In this document: in pieces, positions 1 to 6,477 of the stretch
How the letters are laid out: each line of letters opens with the position of its first letter
Numbering within the stretch: position 1 is the first letter of the stretch
DNA from: Comamonadaceae bacterium
GTDB lineage: Bacteria > Pseudomonadota > Gammaproteobacteria > Burkholderiales > Burkholderiaceae_C
Assembly: GCA_947466165.1 (NCBI GenBank)
Contig: CANIDW010000094.1
Location: 1 to 6,477 of the forward strand
Direction of reading: 5' to 3'
Length of the DNA stretch: 6,477 nt
The notes under the pieces: model-generated
Told to the model about the DNA's origin: nothing
Databases searched by the model: none
What the model saw: only the letters and a program-made list of their open reading frames with translations
Program-made: the position numbers and the translations under genes

Positions 1-198
1 AGCACGCCGGCGTTTGACGCGCAGCCGGACCCACCCTTGCTGCGGGCGTTGGGCTTTGACCCTGCCAGTCTGGACGAATTGCAGGTCCGCACCGGCTTGG
101 CGACGGCTGCCTTACAGGCGCAATTGTTGGGGCTGGAGATGGATGGCGATCTTGCCCGGTTGCCGGGTGGAAAATTTGTACAAATTGCCAAGGGCTGA
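1..198 (+). CDS. dprA: DNA processing protein DprA, C-terminal end (5' truncated by window)
   Basis: The frame is open from base 1 and stops with TGA at 196-198, giving the last 65 residues of a longer protein. The visible part reads as the small winged-helix-like domain at the DprA/Smf C-terminus: LGFDP, then SLDELQVRTGL, then LQAQLLGLEMDGDLARLPGG and a short tail FVQIAKG. The pattern 'LG-DP-SLDEL--RTGL----L---LL-LE--G-VARLPGG' is characteristic of this domain. DprA binds incoming single-stranded DNA in the cytoplasm and loads RecA during natural transformation; the Rossmann-like DNA-binding core lies outside the window. The stop is 40 bp before smg on the same strand, and a dprA-smg pair is a common proteobacterial arrangement. 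The assignment rests on the C-terminal domain and on this neighbour. Confidence 0.82.
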   Translation, partial: STPAFDAQPDPPLLRALGFDPASLDELQVRTGLATAALQAQLLGLEMDGDLARLPGGKFVQIAKG

Positions 199-224
199 AG
201 CTCCCGGATGTCAAAAACTTGCGT

Positions 225-230
225 TATATT
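225..230 (+). promoter_or_regulatory. Possible -10 element for smg
   Basis: The hexamer TATATT differs from the sigma-70 -10 consensus at one position and sits in the short dprA-smg gap, the only AT-rich spot there. No convincing -35 hexamer lies 16-18 bp upstream (TCCCGG at 17 bp). If used, transcription would begin around 237, one or two bases before the smg ATG, so the transcript would be almost leaderless. Read-through from dprA is an equally good explanation for smg expression. Confidence 0.2.
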
Positions 231-238
231 GGGGCCAT

Positions 239-748
239 ATGTTTGAAGTGCTGGTGTACGTTTATGAAAATTATTGGCAAGGTGACGCTTGCCCGGCCCC
301 GCGCCAGTTAAGCCGTAAGCTGATCGCCGCCGGCTTTGAGAGCGACGAAATAGAAGCGGCGCTGACCTGGCTCAACGGCCTGCAAGTCGCGGCCCACAAC
401 ACCCGCGCCACTGGCTCGAATAAAGAAGACTCCGCCCCCCGCCCCGAGCACCCTGTTTTGCTGCAAGCGCAATCGGCCGACAGCATGCGTGTTTATTCTG
501 TGGCCGAGCAAGATCACCTGGGCGCTGAGACCCTGGGCTTTGTGAGCTTTTTAGAGTCGGCCGGCGTGCTGCCGCCGCACATGCGCGAGATCGTCATGGA
601 CCGCGCCATGGCAGCCCCCGGTGACCCGCTGGACCTCGACGACCTGAAAATCATTGTGCTCATGGTTTATTGGAGCGTGGGCGAAGAACCCGACGCTTTG
701 GTGCTGGACGAACTTTGCGAAGACGCTCACTACCGCGTAGCGCATTGA
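239..748 (+). CDS. smg: Smg family protein (DUF494)
   Basis: This is a 169-residue protein of the Smg/DUF494 family (the E. coli member is about 157 residues). Its precise function is not established; the gene is recognised mainly by its place beside dprA/smf. The N-terminus MFEVLVYVYENYW is the family hallmark. It is followed by a helical region, PRQLSRKLIAAGFESDEIEAALTWL (residues 21-45), typical of the family. Residues 52-72 form a polar linker rich in Ser, Asn, Glu and Pro. The C-terminal half carries LGFVSFLESAGVLPP and a regular acidic ending (DLDDLKIIVLMVYWS). The frame is open further upstream to base 14, but that part overlaps dprA and does not look like Smg, so the ATG at 239 is chosen; GGGG at 231-234 is a close, weak ribosome binding site. 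It converges on secF and ends 19 bp before the shared terminator. Confidence 0.9.
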   Translation: MFEVLVYVYENYWQGDACPAPRQLSRKLIAAGFESDEIEAALTWLNGLQVAAHNTRATGSNKEDSAPRPEHPVLLQAQSADSMRVYSVAEQDHLGAETLGFVSFLESAGVLPPHMREIVMDRAMAAPGDPLDLDDLKIIVLMVYWSVGEEPDALVLDELCEDAHYRVAH

Positions 749-767
749 ATCGCCGTCACCCGGCCAC

Positions 768-797
768 AAAAAAGCCCGCTGTCAGCGGGCTTTTTTT
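768..797. terminator. Bidirectional rho-independent terminator between smg and secF
   Basis: A perfect 8-bp stem, AGCCCGCT (773-780) with AGCGGGCT (784-791), encloses a 3-base loop GTC. It is preceded by a run of A (768-773) and followed by a run of T (791-797), so it has a U-tract on either strand. It lies 19 bp after the smg stop and 18 bp after the secF stop, the almost symmetrical position expected of one hairpin serving two convergent genes. Confidence 0.93.
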
Positions 798-815
798 CGG
801 CAGGGGCTAACTGTC

Positions 816-1769
816 TCAGACAGTCGCGCCGGCGTTCGGATCGTTCGGATCTTCGTCTTTTTTGCTGGTCGGCTTGATCAGGTCTTCGCGCTTGATGCCC
901 AGCCACATGGCAATCGCCGCCGCCACAAACACCGACGAGTAAATGCCGAACAAAATGCCGATGGTCAGCGCCATCGCAAAGTAGTGCAGCGTCGGGCCGC
1001 CGAACAGCAGCATGGACAGCACCATGATCTGCGTCGAGCCGTGCGTGATGATGGTGCGGCTGATGGTCGAGGTGATGGCGTTGTCGATGATCTCCACCGT
1101 CTGCATCTTGCGGTAACGCCGGAAGTTCTCACGAATCCGGTCAAAGATCACCACCGACTCGTTGACCGAGTAACCCAGTACCGCCAGCACCGCAGCCAGC
1201 ACGGCCAGTGAGAATTCCCACTGAAAGAAAGCAAAAAAGCCCAGGATGATGATGACGTCATGCAAGTTGGCAATGATGGCCGCCACGGCGTATTTCCACT
1301 CAAAGCGAAACGCCAGATAAACCATGATGCCGACCACCACCATGGCCAGTGCTTTGAGTCCGTCTTGCGCCAGTTCTTCGCCGACCTGGGGGCCGACGAA
1401 CTCGGTGCGGCGCAGTTCTACCTGGGCGTCCTGCGCTTTGAGCGCGGTCATGACGCGCTCGCTTTGCTGCGCCGTGCTCACGCCTTTTTGCGCAGGCAAC
1501 CGGATCATCACTTCGCGTGCGGAGCCGAAGGTCTGCACCTGCACATCGGTAAAGCCGAGACCGGCGACGGTGTCGCGCACCTTGCCGACGTCCGCAGCCT
1601 GCGTGTAGCCCACTTCCATCACGGTGCCGCCGGTGAACTCCACCGACAGGTGCAAGCCGCGTGAGAACAGGAAAAACACAGCCAGCACAAAGGTGGCCAA
1701 AGAAATGACGTTGAATATCAGGGCATGCCGCATGAACGGAATGTCCTTGCGGATTTTGAAAAACTCCAT
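816..1769 (-). CDS. secF: Protein translocase subunit SecF
   Basis: SecF is an inner-membrane RND-superfamily protein that pairs with SecD and uses the proton gradient to help pull exported proteins out of the SecYEG channel. The product is 317 residues, close to the E. coli protein (323). Visible in order: a first membrane segment at about residues 16-36; the family motif VEFTGGT at 43-49 (usually (I/V)DFTGGT, so Glu replaces Asp); a periplasmic domain to about 135; and five further membrane segments between about 138 and 290. The conserved GYSVNESVVIFDRIREN stretch is at 200-216 and SRTIITHGST at 237-246. The C-terminal tail (301-317) is polar and acidic. The start is ATG at 1769 with a weak AAGAG site 6 bases before it. 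It lies 27 bp after the secD stop, consistent with co-transcription, and is the last gene before the terminator. Confidence 0.97.
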   Translation of the reverse strand: MEFFKIRKDIPFMRHALIFNVISLATFVLAVFFLFSRGLHLSVEFTGGTVMEVGYTQAADVGKVRDTVAGLGFTDVQVQTFGSAREVMIRLPAQKGVSTAQQSERVMTALKAQDAQVELRRTEFVGPQVGEELAQDGLKALAMVVVGIMVYLAFRFEWKYAVAAIIANLHDVIIILGFFAFFQWEFSLAVLAAVLAVLGYSVNESVVIFDRIRENFRRYRKMQTVEIIDNAITSTISRTIITHGSTQIMVLSMLLFGGPTLHYFAMALTIGILFGIYSSVFVAAAIAMWLGIKREDLIKPTSKKDEDPNDPNAGATV

Positions 1770-1796
1770 GGCTTGCTCTTTTCTGTCGGGTCGGTT

Positions 1797-3704
1797 TCAG
1801 GGGGCTGAAGGCAGTGTGCTGCGCGCCGGCTTGTCGCTTGCTGCCGCATCAGGCGCAGCGCGCCAGATGGTGCCGATGGAGACGGACTTGAGTTTTTTCT
1901 GCCGGCCGTACCAGAGGTTGACCAGGCTGCGCGAGAAGAACACGGCGGAGAACATGCTGGTCAAAATGCCGATGCAGTGCACCACCGCAAAACCGCGCAC
2001 CGGGCCCGAGCCAAAGGCCAGCAGAGCCAGACCGGCAATCAAGGTGGTGATGTTCGAATCCAAAATGGTAGCCCAGGCACGCTCGTAACCCACCTGGATG
2101 GCGGCTTGCGGTGCAGCACCGTTGCGCAGCTCTTCGCGCACACGTTCGTTGATCAGCACGTTCGAGTCAATTGCCATGCCCAGCGCCAGCGCCATGGCGG
2201 CCATGCCCGGCAACGTCAGCGTGGCTTGCAGCATCGACAACACGGCGATCAGCAGCAGCAAGTTGACGCCCAGCGCCAGGCCTGAGAACAGACCGAACAG
2301 CATGTAGTAAGCGGCCATGAAGGCGACGATCACCAGAAAGCCCCAGATCACGCTGGAAAAACCCTTGGCAATGTTTTCCGCGCCCAGGCTCGGGCCTATG
2401 GTGCGCTCTTCAATGATGTCCATGGGCGCGGCCAGGGAGCCTGCGCGTAGCAGCAGCGCCAGGTCGTTGGCTTCGCTGACGTTCATGGTGCCGGAGATCT
2501 GGAAGCGGTTGCCCAGCTCGCTCTGAATCACCGGCGCGGTCAGCACCTCGCCCTTGCCTTTTTCAAACAGCAAGATGGCCATGCGCTTCTTGACGTTTTC
2601 GCGGCTGACGTCGCGCATGATGCGCCCGCCTTTGGCGTCCACCGTCAGGTCCACTTTGGGCTGCTGGTTTTGCGAGTCAAAGCCGGGCTGGGCATCTGTC
2701 AGGCTGTCGCCGGTCAGGATGACCTGCTTCTTGACGATGACCGGGCGGCCGTTGCTCTCTAAAAAGCGCTCGGAGCCGAAGGGCACGATGCCGCCCCCGC
2801 TTTCGGCGGCGCGGGCTTCGGCGCTTTCGTCCACCAGACGCATTTCCAGCGTGGCGGTGCGGCCCAGAATATCTTTGGCCTTGGCCGTGTCCTGCACGCC
2901 GGGCAGCTGAACCACGATGCGGTCCAGGCCCTGCTGCTGAATCACCGGTTCGGCCACGCCGAGTTCGTTGATCCGGTTGTGCAGCGTGACGATGTTTTGC
3001 TTGAGCGCTTGCTCCTGCACGCTGCGGGCGGCTTGCGGCTTGATGCTCGCTGAGAGCTTGAACTCACTGCCATCCGGCGCACCTGTTGTTTGCAAGTCGG
3101 GGAACTGGTCTTGGATCAGGCGGGTGGCAGCGTCCAGCGTGGCCTGGTCGCGCACGCGGATCTCAATGCTCTGGCCGTTACGGCTGATGCCGCCGTGGCG
3201 AATGTTCTTTTCGCGCAGTACCAGACGCAAATCGCCGGCCAGCGATTCTGCCTTCTTGGTCAGCGCCGCCTGCATGTCCACTTGCAGCATGAAGTGCACG
3301 CCGCCGCGCAAGTCCAGACCCAGGTACATGGGTTGTGCGTTCAGCGCAGTCAGCCAGGCCGGTGAGCGCGACAGCAGGTTCAGTGCCACCACATAAGACG
3401 GCTCGGCCGGGTTCGGGATCAGCGCTTTTTGAATCGCGTCCTTGGCCTTGAGCTGGGTGTCCGTGCCCGCAAAGCGAGCGCGCACCGAGTTGCCGTCCAG
3501 GCTGACTTGCTCGGCCGCAAGGCCCGCGTCCTTGAGGGCTTGCTCGACCCTTGCCACCGTGGCGGCGTCCACCTTGTTGGCAGATTTCAGGCCGGAGACC
3601 TGCACCGCCGGCGCCTCGCCAAAAAAATTGGGCAGTGTGTACAGCCCCGCCAGCATCAGAGCGATCAAGATGATGGCGTACTTCCAGACCGGGTAACGAT
3701 TCAT
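1797..3704 (-). CDS. secD: Protein translocase subunit SecD
   Basis: SecD is the larger partner of SecF in the SecDF-YajC complex, acting on the periplasmic side of the Sec translocon. The product is 635 residues (E. coli 615). One membrane segment is at about residues 7-28, followed by a large periplasmic region to about 445 containing the conserved LGLDLRGGVHFMLQVD stretch (128-143). The C-terminal membrane block (about 450-592) carries the RND-type motif GMAIDSNVLINERVREEL (509-526); D513 corresponds to the conserved membrane Asp used in proton coupling. FGSGPVRGFAV (564-574) is also conserved. The C-terminal tail (about 600-635) is Ala/Ser/Pro-rich and cytoplasmic. The start is ATG at 3704, because MNRYPVWKYAIILIALML is a typical SecD beginning, but no clear Shine-Dalgarno sequence precedes it (TGAAAACCATCCC). 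The yajC-secD gap is 57 bp and shows no terminator. Confidence 0.97.
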   Translation of the reverse strand: MNRYPVWKYAIILIALMLAGLYTLPNFFGEAPAVQVSGLKSANKVDAATVARVEQALKDAGLAAEQVSLDGNSVRARFAGTDTQLKAKDAIQKALIPNPAEPSYVVALNLLSRSPAWLTALNAQPMYLGLDLRGGVHFMLQVDMQAALTKKAESLAGDLRLVLREKNIRHGGISRNGQSIEIRVRDQATLDAATRLIQDQFPDLQTTGAPDGSEFKLSASIKPQAARSVQEQALKQNIVTLHNRINELGVAEPVIQQQGLDRIVVQLPGVQDTAKAKDILGRTATLEMRLVDESAEARAAESGGGIVPFGSERFLESNGRPVIVKKQVILTGDSLTDAQPGFDSQNQQPKVDLTVDAKGGRIMRDVSRENVKKRMAILLFEKGKGEVLTAPVIQSELGNRFQISGTMNVSEANDLALLLRAGSLAAPMDIIEERTIGPSLGAENIAKGFSSVIWGFLVIVAFMAAYYMLFGLFSGLALGVNLLLLIAVLSMLQATLTLPGMAAMALALGMAIDSNVLINERVREELRNGAAPQAAIQVGYERAWATILDSNITTLIAGLALLAFGSGPVRGFAVVHCIGILTSMFSAVFFSRSLVNLWYGRQKKLKSVSIGTIWRAAPDAAASDKPARSTLPSAP

Positions 3705-3761
3705 GGGATGGTTTTCACAAAGGCTTAAGGCGGGAATCGCCCGGGCGGCTACAGGCCGGGA

Positions 3762-4097
3762 TTACTTGATCGTGCCTTTTGGCAAGACTTGGATGACAGC
3801 GCTGCGCTGCACCTGCACTTCAACGCCGGAGGAGATCTCCAGGCTCATATAGCCTTCGCTCAGGCTGCTGACCTTGCCCAGCATACCGCCGGCGGTGGCG
3901 ACTTCGTCACCCTTGGCCAGTGCGTCGATCATGGCGCGGTGCTCTTTTTGCTTCTTCATTTGCGGGCGGATCATGACGAAATACAGCACCACGAACATCA
4001 GCACCAGCGGCAGCATGCTGGTGAGAGAAGACATCATGTCGCCGCCGGCGGCAGCGGCGGCGGGGGCGGTCTGGGCGAAAGCAGAAGAAATAAACAC
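3762..4097 (-). CDS. yajC: Sec translocon accessory subunit YajC
   Basis: YajC is a small single-span inner-membrane protein that associates with SecDF and SecYEG. With the start chosen here it has 111 residues: a short N-terminus FISSAFAQ, an Ala/Gly-rich stretch (11-19), one membrane segment at about 24-43 (MLPLVLMFVVLYFVMIRPQ), the basic MKKQKEH patch just inside it, and a cytoplasmic domain with KGDEVATAGGMLGKV (62-76), the family's most recognisable motif. Three in-frame starts are possible: GTG 4109, ATG 4103 and GTG 4097. GTG 4097 has GGAG six bases upstream and yields MFISSAFAQ, the usual family N-terminus. ATG 4103 directly abuts that GGAG, and GTG 4109 has none. It is the first gene of the yajC-secD-secF operon. 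The more common upstream neighbour tgt is absent; argC lies there instead. Confidence 0.95.
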   Translation of the reverse strand: MFISSAFAQTAPAAAAAGGDMMSSLTSMLPLVLMFVVLYFVMIRPQMKKQKEHRAMIDALAKGDEVATAGGMLGKVSSLSEGYMSLEISSGVEVQVQRSAVIQVLPKGTIK

Positions 4098-4103
4098 AGG
4101 CAT

Positions 4104-4107
4104 CTCC
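4104..4107 (-). promoter_or_regulatory. Ribosome binding site that fixes the yajC start
   Basis: GGAG on the minus strand (CTCC on the plus strand) lies 6 bases before GTG 4097, an ideal distance. It is directly adjacent to ATG 4103 and inside the reading frame that would begin at GTG 4109, so neither of those starts would be served by it. Confidence 0.7.
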
Positions 4108-4177
4108 ACGTAGAGTCAATGAAAGTCAAAACGGCAAGAAGACCTCAGGGCCAGTCCGCCGCTTTGATAAGCCAGCG

Positions 4178-4183
4178 ATTGTA
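4178..4183 (-). promoter_or_regulatory. Possible -10 element of the yajC-secD-secF operon
   Basis: The argC-yajC gap contains, on the minus strand, TACAAT, five of six matches to the sigma-70 -10 consensus. It would place the transcript start near 4171, about 74 bases before the yajC GTG. The 16-18 bp upstream are very GC-rich and show no good -35 hexamer, so the call is tentative. A gap of about 140 bp after argC without a T-tract terminator leaves room for both read-through and an internal promoter. Confidence 0.25.
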
Positions 4184-4240
4184 TGCGCGGCCCTCGCGCG
4201 GCAGGTCGCTTGCGGCCGCTGTTTTTGTAGGGCTATTGGC

Positions 4241-5164
4241 TTAAAGGCCGAGCATCAGTTGCAGGTTTTGCACCGCCGCGCCCGAAGCGCCCTTGCCCAG
4301 GTTGTCCAGGCGTGCGATCAGCACGGCATGGCGGTGCTCCTCGTTGCCGAAGACGCGCAGTTCCATCCGGTTGGTGTCGGTCAGCGCCGTGGCATCCAGC
4401 TTGCCCGACTCGCCGGCCGCCTCGACTGTCACCCAGGGGCTGCCCGCGTAGTGCGCGGCCAGGGCTTGCTGCAATTGTGCGGCCTTGGGTTTGCCAGGCA
4501 GCATGTCCAGATGCAGCGGTAACTCGACCAGCATGCCCTGACGGAAATTGCCGACCGAGGGAATAAAGATGGGCCGGAGCGTCAGGCCCGTGTAGCGGGT
4601 GATCTCGGCCAGGTGCTTGTGCGCCAGACCCAGGCCGTAGACCTCAAACAGGGGCGCGGTGCCGGCTTCGTAGGCCTCAATCATGCTGCGCCCGCCACCG
4701 GAGTAACCACTCACAGACGGCAAACACAGCGGAAAGTCAGCGGGGATCAGGCCGGCGTCAATCAGCGGGCGGATCAGCGCGATGGCGCCGGTGGCGTAGC
4801 AACCGGGGTTGGAGACGCGGCGCGCGCCTTGCACGGCAGCCTTCTGGCCGGGGGCCAATTCGGGAAAGCCGTAGACCCATCCGGGCGCGGTGCGGTGCGC
4901 CGTCGAGGCGTCAATGATCTTGGGGCCGGGCTGGCCGCTGGCCTGGGCCATGGCGTCAATGACGGCCACGGTTTCGCGGGCCGCGTCATCGTGCAGGCAC
5001 AAGATGACCATGTCGACACCCGCCATCAGCGTGCGTTTGGCGGCGGGGTCTTTGCGCAGTTCGGGTGCGATGCTGACCAGTTCGATGCCGGCCATGTTTT
5101 GCAGTCGTTCACGGATCTGCAAGCCGGTGGTGCCGGCTTCGCCGTCGATAAAAACTTTGGCCAT
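4241..5164 (-). CDS. argC: N-acetyl-gamma-glutamyl-phosphate reductase, short class
   Basis: ArgC reduces N-acetyl-glutamyl-5-phosphate to the semialdehyde with NADPH, the third step of arginine synthesis, in the cytoplasm. The 307-residue product is of the short ArgC class rather than the roughly 340-350-residue class. The N-terminal nucleotide-binding loop is [12 protein letters not shown] (5-16). The catalytic cysteine is C122 in [11 protein letters not shown], followed by [12 protein letters not shown] (149-160), LAHKHLAEI (180-188, with the active-site His candidates H182 and H184) and a C-terminal [15 protein letters not shown] (286-300). All key motifs are present, so it should be functional. 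The start is ATG 5164, with AGGA nine bases upstream. It is transcribed away from sucC and towards yajC. No ARG-box-like dyad is evident upstream. Confidence 0.95.
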   Translation of the reverse strand: MAKVFIDGEAGTTGLQIRERLQNMAGIELVSIAPELRKDPAAKRTLMAGVDMVILCLHDDAARETVAVIDAMAQASGQPGPKIIDASTAHRTAPGWVYGFPELAPGQKAAVQGARRVSNPGCYATGAIALIRPLIDAGLIPADFPLCLPSVSGYSGGGRSMIEAYEAGTAPLFEVYGLGLAHKHLAEITRYTGLTLRPIFIPSVGNFRQGMLVELPLHLDMLPGKPKAAQLQQALAAHYAGSPWVTVEAAGESGKLDATALTDTNRMELRVFGNEEHRHAVLIARLDNLGKGASGAAVQNLQLMLGL

Positions 5165-5244
5165 GGTGTCTGTTCCTGTCTTTGCGGGCTTGGCGGCTCA
5201 CGCATTGGCGCCGGCGGGCCCGAGCAAGATGTAAGTTACGCGCA

Positions 5245-5250
5245 ATTATG
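5245..5250 (-). promoter_or_regulatory. Possible -10 element for argC
   Basis: On the minus strand the sequence reads CATAAT, five of six matches to the sigma-70 -10 consensus, which would give a 5' leader of roughly 70 bases for argC. At the right distance upstream only AACTGT is found, a poor -35. A perfect TTGACA does occur on this strand (5280-5285), but 29 bp away, too far to pair with it. The promoter would therefore need an activator, or the real one lies elsewhere in this divergent gap. Confidence 0.25.
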
Positions 5251-5319
5251 GTGCATCGCAGCATGCTACAGTTATCGGCTGTCAAGTCCGGCACCCGCTG
5301 AAGTGACATTGTGGAGGAT

Positions 5320-5343
5320 ATGCAGCGAGTGCGCATTTCCTGA
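5320..5343 (+). other. Possible 7-codon leader reading frame upstream of sucC
   Basis: Within the sucC leader, ATG 5320 opens a frame encoding MQRVRIS and stops at TGA 5341-5343. A strong purine-rich GGAGGA (5313-5318) sits just ahead of it, but only 2 bases separate GGAGG from the ATG, which is close for efficient initiation; the in-frame GTG at 5329 lies 11 bases from it. Two of the seven codons are Arg, one of them CGA. Such a short frame can arise by chance, and no homology can be judged. It ends 49 bp before the sucC ATG. Confidence 0.2.
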
Positions 5344-5352
5344 GCAGGCTGT

Positions 5353-5375
5353 GCGGCGGGCCCCTTCACCGCTGC
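5353..5375 (+). promoter_or_regulatory. Possible hairpin in the sucC 5' leader
   Basis: GCGGCGG (5353-5359) can pair with CCGCTGC (5369-5375), forming seven pairs with one G-U wobble around a 9-base loop. It is followed by TTTCT and then the sucC ribosome binding site at 5381. The T run is too short for a convincing intrinsic terminator, but the position immediately before the binding site could affect ribosome access. GC-rich DNA of this kind forms such stems often. Confidence 0.22.
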
Positions 5376-5380
5376 TTTCT

Positions 5381-5385
5381 GGAAG
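5381..5385 (+). promoter_or_regulatory. sucC ribosome binding site
   Basis: GGAAG lies 7 bases before ATG 5393, a normal distance. It supports that ATG as the start, as does the N-terminus [12 protein letters not shown], which is the standard SucC beginning. Confidence 0.75.
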
Positions 5386-5392
5386 CTACTTC

Positions 5393-6477
<1,085 letters not shown>

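Noticed and set aside
14..238. Upstream extension of the smg frame to base 14
   Set aside because: It overlaps the dprA coding region in another frame, the translation is Arg/Trp/Pro/Cys-rich and unlike Smg, and MFEVLVYVYENYW at 239 is the family N-terminus.
4039..4069. GCC/GGC-rich simple repeat
   Set aside because: It encodes the Ala/Gly-rich stretch near the YajC N-terminus, which is common in this family; there is no sign of an expanded or phase-variable tract.
4114..4129. Two TTGACT hexamers 10 bp apart (minus strand) just before yajC, resembling -35 elements
   Set aside because: No -10 hexamer lies 16-18 bp downstream of either, since that position falls at the yajC start region (GAGATG).
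4185..4199. GC-rich hairpin (GCGCG/CGCGC, 5-base loop) between argC and yajC, next to a NotI-type palindrome at 4212-4219
   Set aside because: It has no T-tract on either strand and a short stem in very GC-rich DNA, so it is not supported as an argC terminator.
3789..4244. 151-codon plus-strand frame opposite yajC and the argC-yajC gap
   Set aside because: It is the mirror of YajC, with low-complexity His/Gln/Gly-rich translation, no start-site signal and no recognisable domain.
5231..5239. Small palindrome GTAAGTTAC just downstream of the possible argC -10
   Set aside because: The arms are only 4 bp, do not extend and match no operator I can name. A chance match is likely, although its position would suit a repressor site.

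Overview
The window is ordinary chromosomal housekeeping DNA from a GC-rich betaproteobacterium, most likely Burkholderiales and plausibly Comamonadaceae. This rests on protein flavour (a YajC that begins FISSAFAQ, a Burkholderiales-like SecDF pair, a dprA-smg pair) and on strongly GC-biased third codon positions. It is inference from family resemblance, not a database result. I see no mobile element, CRISPR array, tRNA, rRNA or phage gene.

Layout from left to right. Bases 1-198 are the 3' end of dprA (+), and smg (+, 239-748) follows it closely. A compact hairpin with A and T tracts on its two sides (768-797) lies midway between smg and the convergent secF and should terminate both transcripts. 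On the minus strand come secF (816-1769), secD (1797-3704) and yajC (3762-4097), transcribed yajC-secD-secF as an operon for the SecDF-YajC accessory complex of the Sec translocon. Behind them, on the same strand, is argC of the short class (4241-5164). A 228-bp divergent intergenic region (5165-5392) carries the control signals of argC and sucC. The start of sucC (+, from 5393) fills the rest and runs off the right edge after 361 complete codons.

The genes fall into four functions: natural transformation/DNA processing (dprA, with smg of unclear role), protein export (yajC-secD-secF), arginine biosynthesis (argC) and the TCA cycle (sucC). Apart from the Sec operon they are not obviously linked.

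No undescribed system is apparent. The points most worth a second look are modest: a GTG start for yajC fixed by its ribosome binding site, a tiny leader reading frame plus hairpin in front of sucC, an argC in the position upstream of yajC where tgt is commonly found, and a possible near-leaderless promoter at smg.
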